Source of the DNA: SZAS-18 sp038322235
Lineage (GTDB): Bacteria > Verrucomicrobiota > Verrucomicrobiia > Chthoniobacterales > SZAS-18
Direction: 5' to 3'
Length of the DNA stretch: 64,000 nucleotides
NCBI GenBank assembly: GCA_038322235.1
Contig: JBBQFQ010000027.1
Location: 1 to 64,000 of the forward strand
The notes beneath the pieces are model-generated. The model saw only the letters and a program-made list of their open reading frames with translations, made no database searches and was not told the DNA's origin. Numbering within the stretch: position 1 is the stretch's first letter; each line of letters starts with the position of its first letter. A program made the translations under genes and the position numbers. Below, in pieces: positions 17,027 to 25,926 of this stretch.

Positions 17027-18265
17027 ATGCCTTCGACCACCGCCGAAACCTACGACGTCGCCCAGCGCATGCGGAACGTTTCCTCCTCCGCCATCCGCGA
17101 CCTCCTGAAGTACGCGGCCGAACCCGGCATGATCTCGCTCGCGGGCGGTCTGCCGGCTCCGGATCTCTTCGATGTGGAAGGGCTCGCGGCGGCCAGCGCC
17201 GAGGTGATGCGGACTTCGCCGATCGCGGCCCTGCAGTACGGCATTACCCAGGGACAAGCCGAACTGCGGCGCTCGCTCGCGGCGTTGATGGCGACCCGCG
17301 GAGCGAAGGTGGATGCGTCGCAGTTTCTCGTCACGACCGGCTCCCAGCAGGGAATCGACCTGCTCGCGCGGGTGCTGCTCGATCCGGGTGACGTCGTCTG
17401 CGTGGAGCGGCCGTCGTATCTGGCCGCCCTCCAAACCTTCGCGCTGGGTGAGGCCAGGTTTGTCGGCGTGGAAGTGGATGAAGACGGCATGTGCGTCGAC
17501 GACCTCGAAGCGCTGATTCTCGAGCATCGGCCGAAGCTCATCTACACGGTGCCGACCTTCGCCAATCCGTCCGGGGCGACGCTGACGCTCGAGCGGCGGA
17601 AAAAGCTGCTGGCGCTCGCGGCGAAGTACAAAGTTTTCGTCATCGAGGACGACCCCTACGGCGAACTTCGCTCCCGCGGAACGCCCCTCCCCCCGCTCAT
17701 CACGCTCGCAAAGGACGTGCCCGGCGCCGAGGCGTGGTGCGGATATCTCTCCACGCTCTCGAAGATCCTCGCCCCGGGATTCCGCATCGGCTGGCTGATC
17801 CTGCCGCCCGCGCTGCTTCACTACTGCGAGATTACGAAGCAGGGACTCGACCTGCACACCTCGACTTTCGCCCAAGCCGTCGCGGCGCGGTACCTCGACT
17901 CCGGTCGTCTGCAGGAACGTCTGCCCGAGATCCGCGCCAGCTACCAGGCGCGAAACGGGGCCCTCGCCGCCGCGCTGACCAAGCACCTCGAAGGGGAGCT
18001 GACCTACGTCCAGCCGGACGGCGGCATGTTCCTCTGGGCCAAGTGGACCGACGAGAACATCGACTCCGCCGCGCTGATGAAGTTCGCGATTCCCGAGAAG
18101 ATGATCTTCGTGCCGGGGGAATTCTTTTACGCGAGCGAACCCGACAAGCGCACCATCCGCCTGAGCTTTGCGACGCCCACGCCCACCCAGATCGACGAAG
18201 GCATTCGCCGGTTGGCCGTGGCCCTCGAGAAATCGCGATCACTCAGCCTCGCGGGTGCCGTCTGA
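17027..18265 (+). CDS. PLP-dependent aminotransferase, fold type I (LysN/2-aminoadipate type)
   Basis: 412 residues from the ATG at 17027. Hallmarks of the MocR-related/LysN aminotransferase group are present: MISLAGGLPAPDLF near the N-terminus, a PTFANPSGATL motif, FVIEDDPYGELR for cofactor binding, and the PLP lysine in LSKILAPGFRIGW. The length matches stand-alone enzymes without a GntR domain. It converges with the Sfp-type gene and overlaps its 3' end by 27 bp. It could supply an amino acid or keto acid to the neighbouring NRPS, but the opposite orientation gives no operon evidence. Substrate unknown. Confidence 0.85.
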   Translation: MPSTTAETYDVAQRMRNVSSSAIRDLLKYAAEPGMISLAGGLPAPDLFDVEGLAAASAEVMRTSPIAALQYGITQGQAELRRSLAALMATRGAKVDASQFLVTTGSQQGIDLLARVLLDPGDVVCVERPSYLAALQTFALGEARFVGVEVDEDGMCVDDLEALILEHRPKLIYTVPTFANPSGATLTLERRKKLLALAAKYKVFVIEDDPYGELRSRGTPLPPLITLAKDVPGAEAWCGYLSTLSKILAPGFRIGWLILPPALLHYCEITKQGLDLHTSTFAQAVAARYLDSGRLQERLPEIRASYQARNGALAAALTKHLEGELTYVQPDGGMFLWAKWTDENIDSAALMKFAIPEKMIFVPGEFFYASEPDKRTIRLSFATPTPTQIDEGIRRLAVALEKSRSLSLAGAV

Positions 18266-18994
18266 GGAAGCCGCGTCAATCAGAAGCGCTCCTTCGCTCA
18301 CATCGAGGGTCGCTCTGCGGCGCTGAATCTGCATCGCCGCGCGTCCCTCGACGGCGACGGCGAGCAGGTGAAGCGGGCCCACCGTTCCGGATTCACCGCA
18401 AGTCGCTACGGCGCCCTCGCGCTGGCCCAGTCGAGCCTCGCCTGCGATCGGAAATTCCACCGGAACGGAGCCCAGCGAGTCCCGCAGGCCGCGGCCGCGG
18501 GCTTTCAAGGCGGCTTCCTTGAGCGTCCAAAGGGCGAAAAACTGCGCCGGTCTCACCTCGGCCGGGCAGCTCCGAAGGAATGCCGCTTCTTCGGCCGTGA
18601 AAAACTCCGCGATCACGCCCTCGAGATCCGGATGCCAGACGAGCCGCTCCACATCGACTCCGACCCGCATCCCGTCTGTCAACGAAACGGCGCACGCGCA
18701 GAGGTTGGCGGTCCGGGAGAAATTGAAGTCGCGTCCAGCGGGCTCAAGCGCCGGCCGGCCCGCGGCGTCGGTCCGGAAGCGAAGTGAGCGCGGATCCGCT
18801 TCGAGTTCGCGCGCCAGCGCGAGACGGAGCGCGAGACGGCCCGCCATCCATCGGCCCGCGCCTTCGCCGTCGGCGAAGCGACCGGCGCGTTCCCGCTCCT
18901 CCGGGCTGAGCCAGGATTCCAGCCGAGACCGGTCCACGGCGGCGATCCGCGCCGGCAGCGCGATCAGCCAGACCCGGACTTCGCCCGCCTTCAT
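18239..18994 (-). CDS. 4'-phosphopantetheinyl transferase (Sfp superfamily)
   Basis: 251 residues from the ATG at 18994, which overlaps the NRPS stop by 4 nt (ATGA), implying translational coupling. The Sfp-type motifs are visible: FNFSRTANLCACAVS, then VGVDVE (the first metal-binding acidic pair), and FFALWTLKEAALKARGRGL (the W-x-x-KEA-x-x-K motif). The enzyme transfers phosphopantetheine from CoA to carrier-protein serines. The two T domains of the adjacent NRPS are the obvious substrates. Confidence 0.93.
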   Translation of the reverse strand: MKAGEVRVWLIALPARIAAVDRSRLESWLSPEERERAGRFADGEGAGRWMAGRLALRLALARELEADPRSLRFRTDAAGRPALEPAGRDFNFSRTANLCACAVSLTDGMRVGVDVERLVWHPDLEGVIAEFFTAEEAAFLRSCPAEVRPAQFFALWTLKEAALKARGRGLRDSLGSVPVEFPIAGEARLGQREGAVATCGESGTVGPLHLLAVAVEGRAAMQIQRRRATLDVSEGALLIDAASSDGTREAE

Positions 18995-21900
18995 CCCGTC
19001 GCAGCGGCGGATCGCGCGTCCCGCAGCGAGGCGAGGGCGAGCTCGATCTCGCGCGCCAGGACCTCGCGATGGCCGCTCTCCTCGATCATGCAATGGGTGC
19101 CGCCCACCGGCACCACGGTGAGACCGCCGGTGAACTGGTCGCCCCAACCCTTCGTCCCATCGCGCTCGTGCAGATGCCGGTGCGGGGATTGTTCCGCCCG
19201 GAAGAGCCAGCCGGGCGCATCGACCGGCTGGAAGCGGTAGCGGCGGCGGGCGTGCGCATAGATCCGGTTCACCGTTCCCCACGTCATGGGCTCGCCCTCG
19301 TCGTCAGCAAAACCGCAGAGCTGTTCATCGCTCGGATCGGCCCCCATCCATGACCGCATGACGCGAAGGGCGCGTCGGGCGCGATCAGCGAAGACCGCGG
19401 TCGGCGCCGCCCGGCGCGAGGGCAGCGGCTCCCGCCACTCGCGGGCTCGCGCCCGCTCAAGCGACGACGGCGGCGTCGCCCACGTATCGACGAGGAAAAC
19501 GCCCGCGAGCGATCCGCCATCGGCGCGGAGCTGCCGCGCCGCCTCGAACGCCATGAGGCCCCCGAAGGAAAAGCCTCCCAAGACGAGCGGCTCGTCCGCG
19601 GCCGCCTCGCGCAGCTGAGTGACGGCGGGCGCGACCCACGCGGGAAGTTCGGGAAGTTCACGCGTGAAGCCCGCCCGCGCGCAACGATGCCACGCCGCCG
19701 GCCAGGCGATCTCGACGTCGAGCACGCGGCATTCCCGACCGAGCAGACGAGCGAGCCGAACGGCCCAGGTCCCCGCATTCAGCAGAGCGATGGTGGGGCG
19801 CACCGTTCCATTCCGAAGGACGTGCAACTCCGCCCGCCGCGGCGGCGCGGGATCCCGCCCCGCGAGATGCGCCGCGAGCCGGCTCGCGGTGGGATGTTCG
19901 AGCAGCGACCGGACGGGAAGGGAAACTCCCAACTCCCGCCGCACCCGGGCGATGACGCGGGCCGCCAGCAGGGAATGGCCGCCTGCCTCGAAGAAATCCG
20001 TCTGCACCCCGAACTCATCACGCTCCAACGCATCACCGAGCATCTCCGCGATCCTCGCTTCGAGCACGGTACCGGGCGCCGGGGAGCGCGGCGTGCCGTC
20101 CGGAATCGCCGACGCCGGCAGGCGCGAGCGATCCAGCTTGCCACTCGGACCCAGCGGTAGCGCGGCGAGGGAAAGGAACGCGACGGGAACGAGATATTCC
20201 GGAAGCCGGCACCGAAGGAAATCCCGCAGCTCCGCGCTCACAATTTCCGCGCCAGGACGCGGCACGACGTACGCAACGAGCGCCAGGGCGCCACCGGACC
20301 CGACGGGCGCCGCCACGACGACCGCATCCGCCAGGTCGGGATGACCTTGCAAGAGTGTCGCGGGCTCACCCGGCTCAACCCGAACGCCGCGAATCTTCGT
20401 CTGATCGTCGAGTCGGCCCTCATACTTCAGGTTTCCGTCCGGCTGGACGCGGCCCCGGTCACCGGTTCGGTACACGCGTCCGCCTTCGCGGCGCGGATCC
20501 GCGGTGAAGCGCCCGGCCGTCAACTCCGGTCGACCGCGATAACCGCGCGCGAGACCAGCGCCACCGATGGCGATCTCCCCGCTGAAGCCTTCTGGGAGCG
20601 GCTCGCCGTCAGCGTCGAGGATGGACACCTGCGTGCGGGAAATGGGGCGTCCGATCGACTCCGAACTCCCGCGCGTGCGGCGGGACCACGTCGAGTAGAC
20701 CGTCGTCTCCGTCGGACCATAGAGATCGATGACGTTTTCGATCTGGGGCAGCGAGAGCAACGTCCCGGCAAAGGTCGCGGTGAGCGGCTCGCCGATCAGG
20801 AAGAGCGAGCGGACAGCCGGCGGGAGCGGACCCTGGCGCAATAGTTCCGTCAGGCTCGAGGGAACCGTCGAAATACAGGTGATTTCCCGCACCGCGGGAA
20901 GCGCCAGCGCGTCGAAGATGCTGGGCGCGATGATCAGGGTCCCGCCCAGACTTAAGGGCCGGAAGATTTCAAAGACGGAGAGATCGAAGCCGATCGACGT
21001 GGCGAGAAGCGCGCCGCCCACATCATCCACCGGGAAATCCGCCCGCGCGGACGAGATCAAATTCACGGCACTCCCGTGCTCGATCTCCACGCCCTTCGGC
21101 TTCCCCGTCGAACCAGAGGTGTACATCACATAGGCCAGATGATGCGAGCCCACCCCGGCAGCGGGAGCAGGATCCGCGAGAGCAGAATCGGCCGGCACGC
21201 CATCGCGCGGGAGGAGAACGCGGCGCACGCCGGGAGCGTCGACCGAGGCCAGGAGACCAGCCTGTGTCACGAGGACACGTGCCCCAGTGTCTCCGAGGAT
21301 GAAGGTAACGCGCTCCGCGGGATGGCGGGGATCGAGGGGCACATAAGCGCCACCGGACTTCAAGATCCCGAGCAAGCCCACGAGCAGGGCAATCGAAGGC
21401 TCCAGGCAGAGTCCCACGGGCGTATCCGGCGAAACTCCCGCCGCGATCAGTGTCCGCGCGAGCGCATTCGCCCGGACATCCAGCTCGCGATAGCTCACGC
21501 TGATGTTCCCGGCTTTCGCGGCGATCGCGCCGGGGCTTCGCGCCGCTTGTCGCTCGAAAAACCCGTGGAGGCATTCCGGCTCATCGGCTCGGTCGGCGAT
21601 AGTCACCTCGGCGGCGTGAGCGAGATCCGCGACGAGGCGCAGGCTACCGGACGGTGCGGTCGGATTTTCGAGGGCGCGCTCGATCAACCGCTGGAGCGCA
21701 TCGCCCAGCCGGGCGATATCAGCGGCGGCAAACCGCTCCCCATCAAAAGTCAGGAAGCCGCGAATCTCTTCGACGTCCTCGCGGAGGGTGAGAGCGAGAT
21801 CGTACTCGGCGAAGGCCGGTTCCGCTTCCTCAATCGTGGCGCAGACTCCGCTCCCGTCGGTGACAGGTTCCGCCGGGAGATTGTGGTAGTTCAGGAGGAT

Positions 21901-24720
21901 CTGAAAGATCGGCGTCGTCTCCGGGTGGCGCACAGGGCGGACCGTCCGGAGCACCGTCTCGAAGGGAACCGCCTGGTGCTCCAGCGCCGCGAGGAGTTTC
22001 TGCGCGACCCGCGGAAGGAGAGCGGCAAAGGCCTCGGCGGGATCGATCCGGACGCGAATCGGCAGCGTATTGATGAAGCAACCGATCAGATCCTCGAGCG
22101 CGCGATCCTGACGTCCGGCCACGACGCAGCCCACGATGATATCGCGTTCGCCCGTCACGCGGCTCAGCAGCAGTTGGAGGGCACCGAGCAGCACGACGAA
22201 CGGCGTGACGCCCTCCCGCGCCGCGGTCTCCCGCAGGGAAGCGGTCAATTCCGGGGAGAGACCGAAGGGAAGCCGACCGCTCCGGGGAGACGATTCGAAA
22301 GCCGCCGGCCGCGGAAAGGGCAGACGGAGAATGGGCAGATCGCCGGTGAGTTCTTCGGCCCAGTACGCGAGGTGCCGATCCCACTCGCCCGCTTTCCCGC
22401 AAGCGTGCTGCCAGGCGGCGTAGTCGGCATACTGCAGCGACGGGGGCGAAAGTGATAGATCGCGACACCCGGCGATGAGCTCCCGCTGAAAGATCCGCGC
22501 CGACCAGGCGTCGAACGCGAGATGATGCACACAAATCAGGAGGCGGTGATCCGTCGGTTCACTCCGGACCAGCACGGCCCGAAGGAGCGGACCGGCCGCG
22601 AGATCGATGGGAGTTTCCGCCACCAGTCGGGCGGTTTCGGCGATTCGCCGGGCGCGGGCGACGCGATCGACGGCCGACAAATCCTCGAACCGGAAATCCA
22701 CCAACGGCGCTGGCGCGATCACGGCAAGCGGGAGTCCCTCGGCGTCAACCTCAATGCGCGTCCGGAGCACCGCGTGGCGCCGGCAAATTCCACCGATCGC
22801 CCGGGCGATGCCAGCGGGATCCACCGGACCCCGCAGCCGAAGGAAAAGCGGTCGATGGAAGGCCGCCGGCTGCGGAGCAACCTGGGTCAGAAGCCACAGA
22901 CGTTGCTGTTCAGAGGAAAGACGCGGCGGCGCGGACGGCTCGTGAACAAGCCGGGCGGTCGTCCTCGCCAAAGGTGTCCGCTTCCGCTCCTCGTCCACCC
23001 ACACGCTCTGCTCCCGCAGGATGAGTCGGAGGCCCAGCTCCCCCAGCGGGGCGGATAGACCAAACTCCGCCGCGACGCGGGACGCCACCCGCGTGAGGGC
23101 GAGCGAGTTCCCGCCGAGGTCACGAAAATCATCGTCGCGTCCGAGATTCGAAAGACCGAGCACCTCACCCCAGATGACGGCAAGCGCGCGCTCCGTAGGG
23201 GAAGCTGGCGCCAAGAATGCGGCGCGACGGTGCAAATCGCCCACCGTCTGCAGGCCCAGCTGCGGTCCCAGGTTTCGACGCTGGATCTTTCCCGTCGGCC
23301 CTTTGGGAATCACCGGGACGATCCGGATCCCCGCGGGGACTTTGAAGCCGGCAAGACGCGTCCGAAGGAACGCAAGCAATTCCCGCTCGGTCGCCGCGCC
23401 GCGCAGGACCACCGCGGCTCCGACGGCTTCACCCAACTCGAAGTCGGGAAGAGGAAACGCAACCGCCTGAGCGACGGCCGGGTGCTCGAGGAGCGCCTCG
23501 TCGATTTCGCGCGGCGAGATCTTCTCGCCCCCCCGGTTGATCATGTCCTTCGTCCGGCCCGTGAGGAACACGTAGCCCTCCGAATCGATCCTGCCTTCAT
23601 CGCCCGTGCGAAACCAGCCGTCGCGGAACGAGGCGGCATTCACCTCCGCACTCGCGGCGTATCCGCGCAGCACACTTTCACCCCGGATCACGATCTCGCC
23701 CACCTCCCCCGCCGCAACGGGATCACCAGCAGCGGACCGAACTGCGATCTCCACTCCCGTCGCGCAGCCGACCGAACCGGGTTTGCGCACGCCGGGCGGC
23801 AGCGGATTGCTCGCAACCTGATGCGCGCACTCCGTCATGCCGTACGCTTCGACAACGGGCACGCCGAACGCGCGCTCCAGTTCGTCCATCACCCGCCGCG
23901 GCAGCGCAGCGGAACAAGAGCGGACGAAGCGAAGAGAGTGGGACGGCGCCCGATGTCGCCCCTCCGCAAGCAGCGCCTGATGAATCGCCGGAACCGCCGT
24001 AAACCAGGTCGGTCGATCCGCCTCGAGCGCGGAGAAAAAATCGGCGGGATCAAAGAGGGGAAGACAGACCACACTCCCACCCGCAGACAGGCTCGCGAGC
24101 ACGCCGGCGACCAGCCCGTGCACGTGGAAGAGAGGCATCACGTTGAGACAGACGTCCCCCTCGGTGAGTGCGAGGGAACGGGCGATTCCGGCCGCACTGG
24201 CGGCGAGGGCGCCGTGCCGGATCGGCACGAGCTTCGGCCGGGCCGTCGTGCCGGACGTATGCAGGAGCAGCGCGATGTCATCCGGCTTGGGAGGAGTCAC
24301 GGCCTGGGAAACCGGTTCCGCCGCCAGGAGCTCAGCGAGCCGCCAGACCGGAACCTTCAACCTCGCCGCGGCGGTCTCGGCGGCAGCGGAAACGCCTGCG
24401 TCCGACAGGACGGCCTTCACCCCCAGATCACGCAGCGAAAACAGGAACTCGGCCTCCGAATACGCCGGATTTAAGGGCGCGGCCGCCGCGACTCCAGTCA
24501 CCCCAAGAAATGCGAGCGCCATGCCCGGCCCGTTCCCAAGCACGATCGCGATCCGATCGCTCCGCCGGACGCCGCGCTGGGTTAATCCCTGCTCCAACGA
24601 ACGCGTGCGCGCCAACAGCTCCCGATGAGAAATCGGGGCGCAACCAGGGGAGTAAAGTGCGGGACGATCTGAGTGAGGAGCGCAGATCTCATCCGCCGAA
24701 ACAAATCGCGGAGAAGGCAT
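18991..24720 (-). CDS. Two-module nonribosomal peptide synthetase: acyl ligase-T-C-A-T-TE
   Basis: 1909 residues from the ATG at 24720. Domain order: a loading adenylate-forming domain at about 1-510 (LLHTSGTTARPK near 157; YGMTECAHQVASNPLPPG; GRTKDMINRGGEKISP), which resembles Pcs60/AAE3 acyl-CoA ligases more than amino-acid A domains. T1 follows with LGGNSLAL (Ser ~537). The C domain spans about 590-1030 with HHLAFDA (the usual DG is DA). The A domain spans about 1060-1545 (YTSGSTGKPKG near 1204; IDLYGPTETTVYSTW). T2 has GGHSLLA (Ser ~1582). The thioesterase is at about 1635-1905 with GFSFGG (Ser ~1718) and GGTHCMIEE for the His. By hand alignment the second A-domain pocket reads roughly D-L-F-S-F-I-L-V-Y-K, partly like alanine codes. 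The predicted product is an N-acyl amino acid or short lipopeptide. The overlapping Sfp gene downstream activates the T domains. Confidence 0.93.
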   Translation of the reverse strand: MPSPRFVSADEICAPHSDRPALYSPGCAPISHRELLARTRSLEQGLTQRGVRRSDRIAIVLGNGPGMALAFLGVTGVAAAAPLNPAYSEAEFLFSLRDLGVKAVLSDAGVSAAAETAAARLKVPVWRLAELLAAEPVSQAVTPPKPDDIALLLHTSGTTARPKLVPIRHGALAASAAGIARSLALTEGDVCLNVMPLFHVHGLVAGVLASLSAGGSVVCLPLFDPADFFSALEADRPTWFTAVPAIHQALLAEGRHRAPSHSLRFVRSCSAALPRRVMDELERAFGVPVVEAYGMTECAHQVASNPLPPGVRKPGSVGCATGVEIAVRSAAGDPVAAGEVGEIVIRGESVLRGYAASAEVNAASFRDGWFRTGDEGRIDSEGYVFLTGRTKDMINRGGEKISPREIDEALLEHPAVAQAVAFPLPDFELGEAVGAAVVLRGAATERELLAFLRTRLAGFKVPAGIRIVPVIPKGPTGKIQRRNLGPQLGLQTVGDLHRRAAFLAPASPTERALAVIWGEVLGLSNLGRDDDFRDLGGNSLALTRVASRVAAEFGLSAPLGELGLRLILREQSVWVDEERKRTPLARTTARLVHEPSAPPRLSSEQQRLWLLTQVAPQPAAFHRPLFLRLRGPVDPAGIARAIGGICRRHAVLRTRIEVDAEGLPLAVIAPAPLVDFRFEDLSAVDRVARARRIAETARLVAETPIDLAAGPLLRAVLVRSEPTDHRLLICVHHLAFDAWSARIFQRELIAGCRDLSLSPPSLQYADYAAWQHACGKAGEWDRHLAYWAEELTGDLPILRLPFPRPAAFESSPRSGRLPFGLSPELTASLRETAAREGVTPFVVLLGALQLLLSRVTGERDIIVGCVVAGRQDRALEDLIGCFINTLPIRVRIDPAEAFAALLPRVAQKLLAALEHQAVPFETVLRTVRPVRHPETTPIFQILLNYHNLPAEPVTDGSGVCATIEEAEPAFAEYDLALTLREDVEEIRGFLTFDGERFAAADIARLGDALQRLIERALENPTAPSGSLRLVADLAHAAEVTIADRADEPECLHGFFERQAARSPGAIAAKAGNISVSYRELDVRANALARTLIAAGVSPDTPVGLCLEPSIALLVGLLGILKSGGAYVPLDPRHPAERVTFILGDTGARVLVTQAGLLASVDAPGVRRVLLPRDGVPADSALADPAPAAGVGSHHLAYVMYTSGSTGKPKGVEIEHGSAVNLISSARADFPVDDVGGALLATSIGFDLSVFEIFRPLSLGGTLIIAPSIFDALALPAVREITCISTVPSSLTELLRQGPLPPAVRSLFLIGEPLTATFAGTLLSLPQIENVIDLYGPTETTVYSTWSRRTRGSSESIGRPISRTQVSILDADGEPLPEGFSGEIAIGGAGLARGYRGRPELTAGRFTADPRREGGRVYRTGDRGRVQPDGNLKYEGRLDDQTKIRGVRVEPGEPATLLQGHPDLADAVVVAAPVGSGGALALVAYVVPRPGAEIVSAELRDFLRCRLPEYLVPVAFLSLAALPLGPSGKLDRSRLPASAIPDGTPRSPAPGTVLEARIAEMLGDALERDEFGVQTDFFEAGGHSLLAARVIARVRRELGVSLPVRSLLEHPTASRLAAHLAGRDPAPPRRAELHVLRNGTVRPTIALLNAGTWAVRLARLLGRECRVLDVEIAWPAAWHRCARAGFTRELPELPAWVAPAVTQLREAAADEPLVLGGFSFGGLMAFEAARQLRADGGSLAGVFLVDTWATPPSSLERARAREWREPLPSRRAAPTAVFADRARRALRVMRSWMGADPSDEQLCGFADDEGEPMTWGTVNRIYAHARRRYRFQPVDAPGWLFRAEQSPHRHLHERDGTKGWGDQFTGGLTVVPVGGTHCMIEESGHREVLAREIELALASLRDARSAAATG

Positions 24721-24919
24721 CTTTAGATGATCACATAAGGCGCCAGAGGTACGGTTGTAAAGGGAACCCCGGAGAGTCCCGGCGGTTACACGAAAAAAGC
24801 GGGTCGACCAAGCGATGCTGGCAGAGCCGCTTCCACTTCGAGTGAATCGACCCCAACGGGAGGACTCCATCCTCCGCGGCTGGAGAGGCCGCGACTCGAG
24901 GCAGATCGAAGGCAAAAAG

Positions 24920-25078
24920 TCAGCGCTTCCGCAACACCCGGGCCAGCAGCCAGCCGACGACCTCGGCGACGGCGACGATCGCACGCGGCGGGATCCGGCG
25001 GGGCTCGGGCAGACGGAAGAGCGGATCGATCATCGCGAGGGGAACGTGCACGGGATCCGCGGCATTTCCACTTTTCAC
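24920..25078 (-). CDS. Small ORF, possibly a FlhB/EscU-like C-terminal fragment
   Basis: 52 codons from a GTG at 25078. Nearly every third position is G or C on this strand, unlike random sequence. The peptide ends RIPPRAIVAVAEVVGWLLAR followed by a basic tail. This weakly resembles the IPP-x-L-(Y/F)-x-AVAEV ending of FlhB/EscU-type export switch proteins. No other secretion genes are nearby. It may be a remnant, a small stand-alone protein, or chance. It is divergent from btpA, with about 36 bp between starts. Confidence 0.4.
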   Translation of the reverse strand: MKSGNAADPVHVPLAMIDPLFRLPEPRRIPPRAIVAVAEVVGWLLARVLRKR

Positions 25079-25114
25079 GTGGGCAGGACGACGAGCCTGA
25101 TCTATGTCGGAAGC

Positions 25115-25921
25115 GTGAAATCGCTGCTGACTTCCCACCTTCCGCGCAAGCTCCTCATCGCGGTCATTCATCTGCGACCACTCCCGGGGTCGCCGCGCTG
25201 GGGCGGTGATTTCCAGGCCGTGGTCGACGCCGCGCGGGCCGACGCCGAGGCCTACCGCGAAGGCGGGGCCGACGCCGTGATCGTGGAAAACTTCGGCGAC
25301 GCGCCGTTCACCCGCGGCGCGGTGGGTCCCGAAACGGTGGCCGCGATGAGTGCCGCCGCCGTCACCCTGCGCGAGGCGCTGGGGGAACTTCCCCTCGGCT
25401 TCAACGTCCTGCGCAATGACGCCGAGAGCGCCCTCGCGCTCTGTGCCGTCCACGGGGGCGCGTTCATCCGCGTCAACGTCCTCTCCGGCGCGATGGTCAC
25501 CGATCAGGGGATCATCGAAGGCGACGCGCACCTTGTCGCGCGCCGCCGGGCCGTGCTTTGCCCGCACGCCGTCATCTTCGCCGACGTGCACGTGAAACAC
25601 GCCCGACCGCTGGCGGACTTCAGCATCGAGGAATCCGCCCGCGACACGCTCGAACGGGGTCTCGCGGATGCCCTCGTCGTCACGGGAGTGGGAACGGGCA
25701 AAGGGGCGGACCCGAGCGATCTCGCGCGCGTGCGCCGCGCCTGCCCGGACGCGCGGCTCTTTGTCGGGAGCGGCATCAGCGTGGAATCGTTTCCTCTCTA
25801 CGCCGCCGATGCGAACGGGTTTATCGTCGGCTCATCGTTGAAATTCGATGGCGTGCTGACGAAGGCCGTGGACCGGGAACGCGTCGCCGAGCTGCGGACC
25901 GCCCTGGATCGTCACAGCTGA
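25115..25921 (+). CDS. BtpA/SgcQ family protein (TIM-barrel)
   Basis: 268 residues from a GTG at 25115, chosen because family members begin shortly before the LLIAVIHLRPLPGSP motif; the open frame extends upstream without conserved residues. Further family features are DAVIVENFGDAPF, LGFNVLRNDAESALALC, FADVHVKHA, and GTGKGADP followed by LFVGSGIS near the C-terminus. BtpA is required for stable photosystem I in cyanobacteria, but most bacterial homologues have no defined role. It precedes a convergent rRNA methyltransferase gene, with 5 bp between stops. Confidence 0.82.
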   Translation: MKSLLTSHLPRKLLIAVIHLRPLPGSPRWGGDFQAVVDAARADAEAYREGGADAVIVENFGDAPFTRGAVGPETVAAMSAAAVTLREALGELPLGFNVLRNDAESALALCAVHGGAFIRVNVLSGAMVTDQGIIEGDAHLVARRRAVLCPHAVIFADVHVKHARPLADFSIEESARDTLERGLADALVVTGVGTGKGADPSDLARVRRACPDARLFVGSGISVESFPLYAADANGFIVGSSLKFDGVLTKAVDRERVAELRTALDRHS

Positions 25922-25926
25922 TCCGA

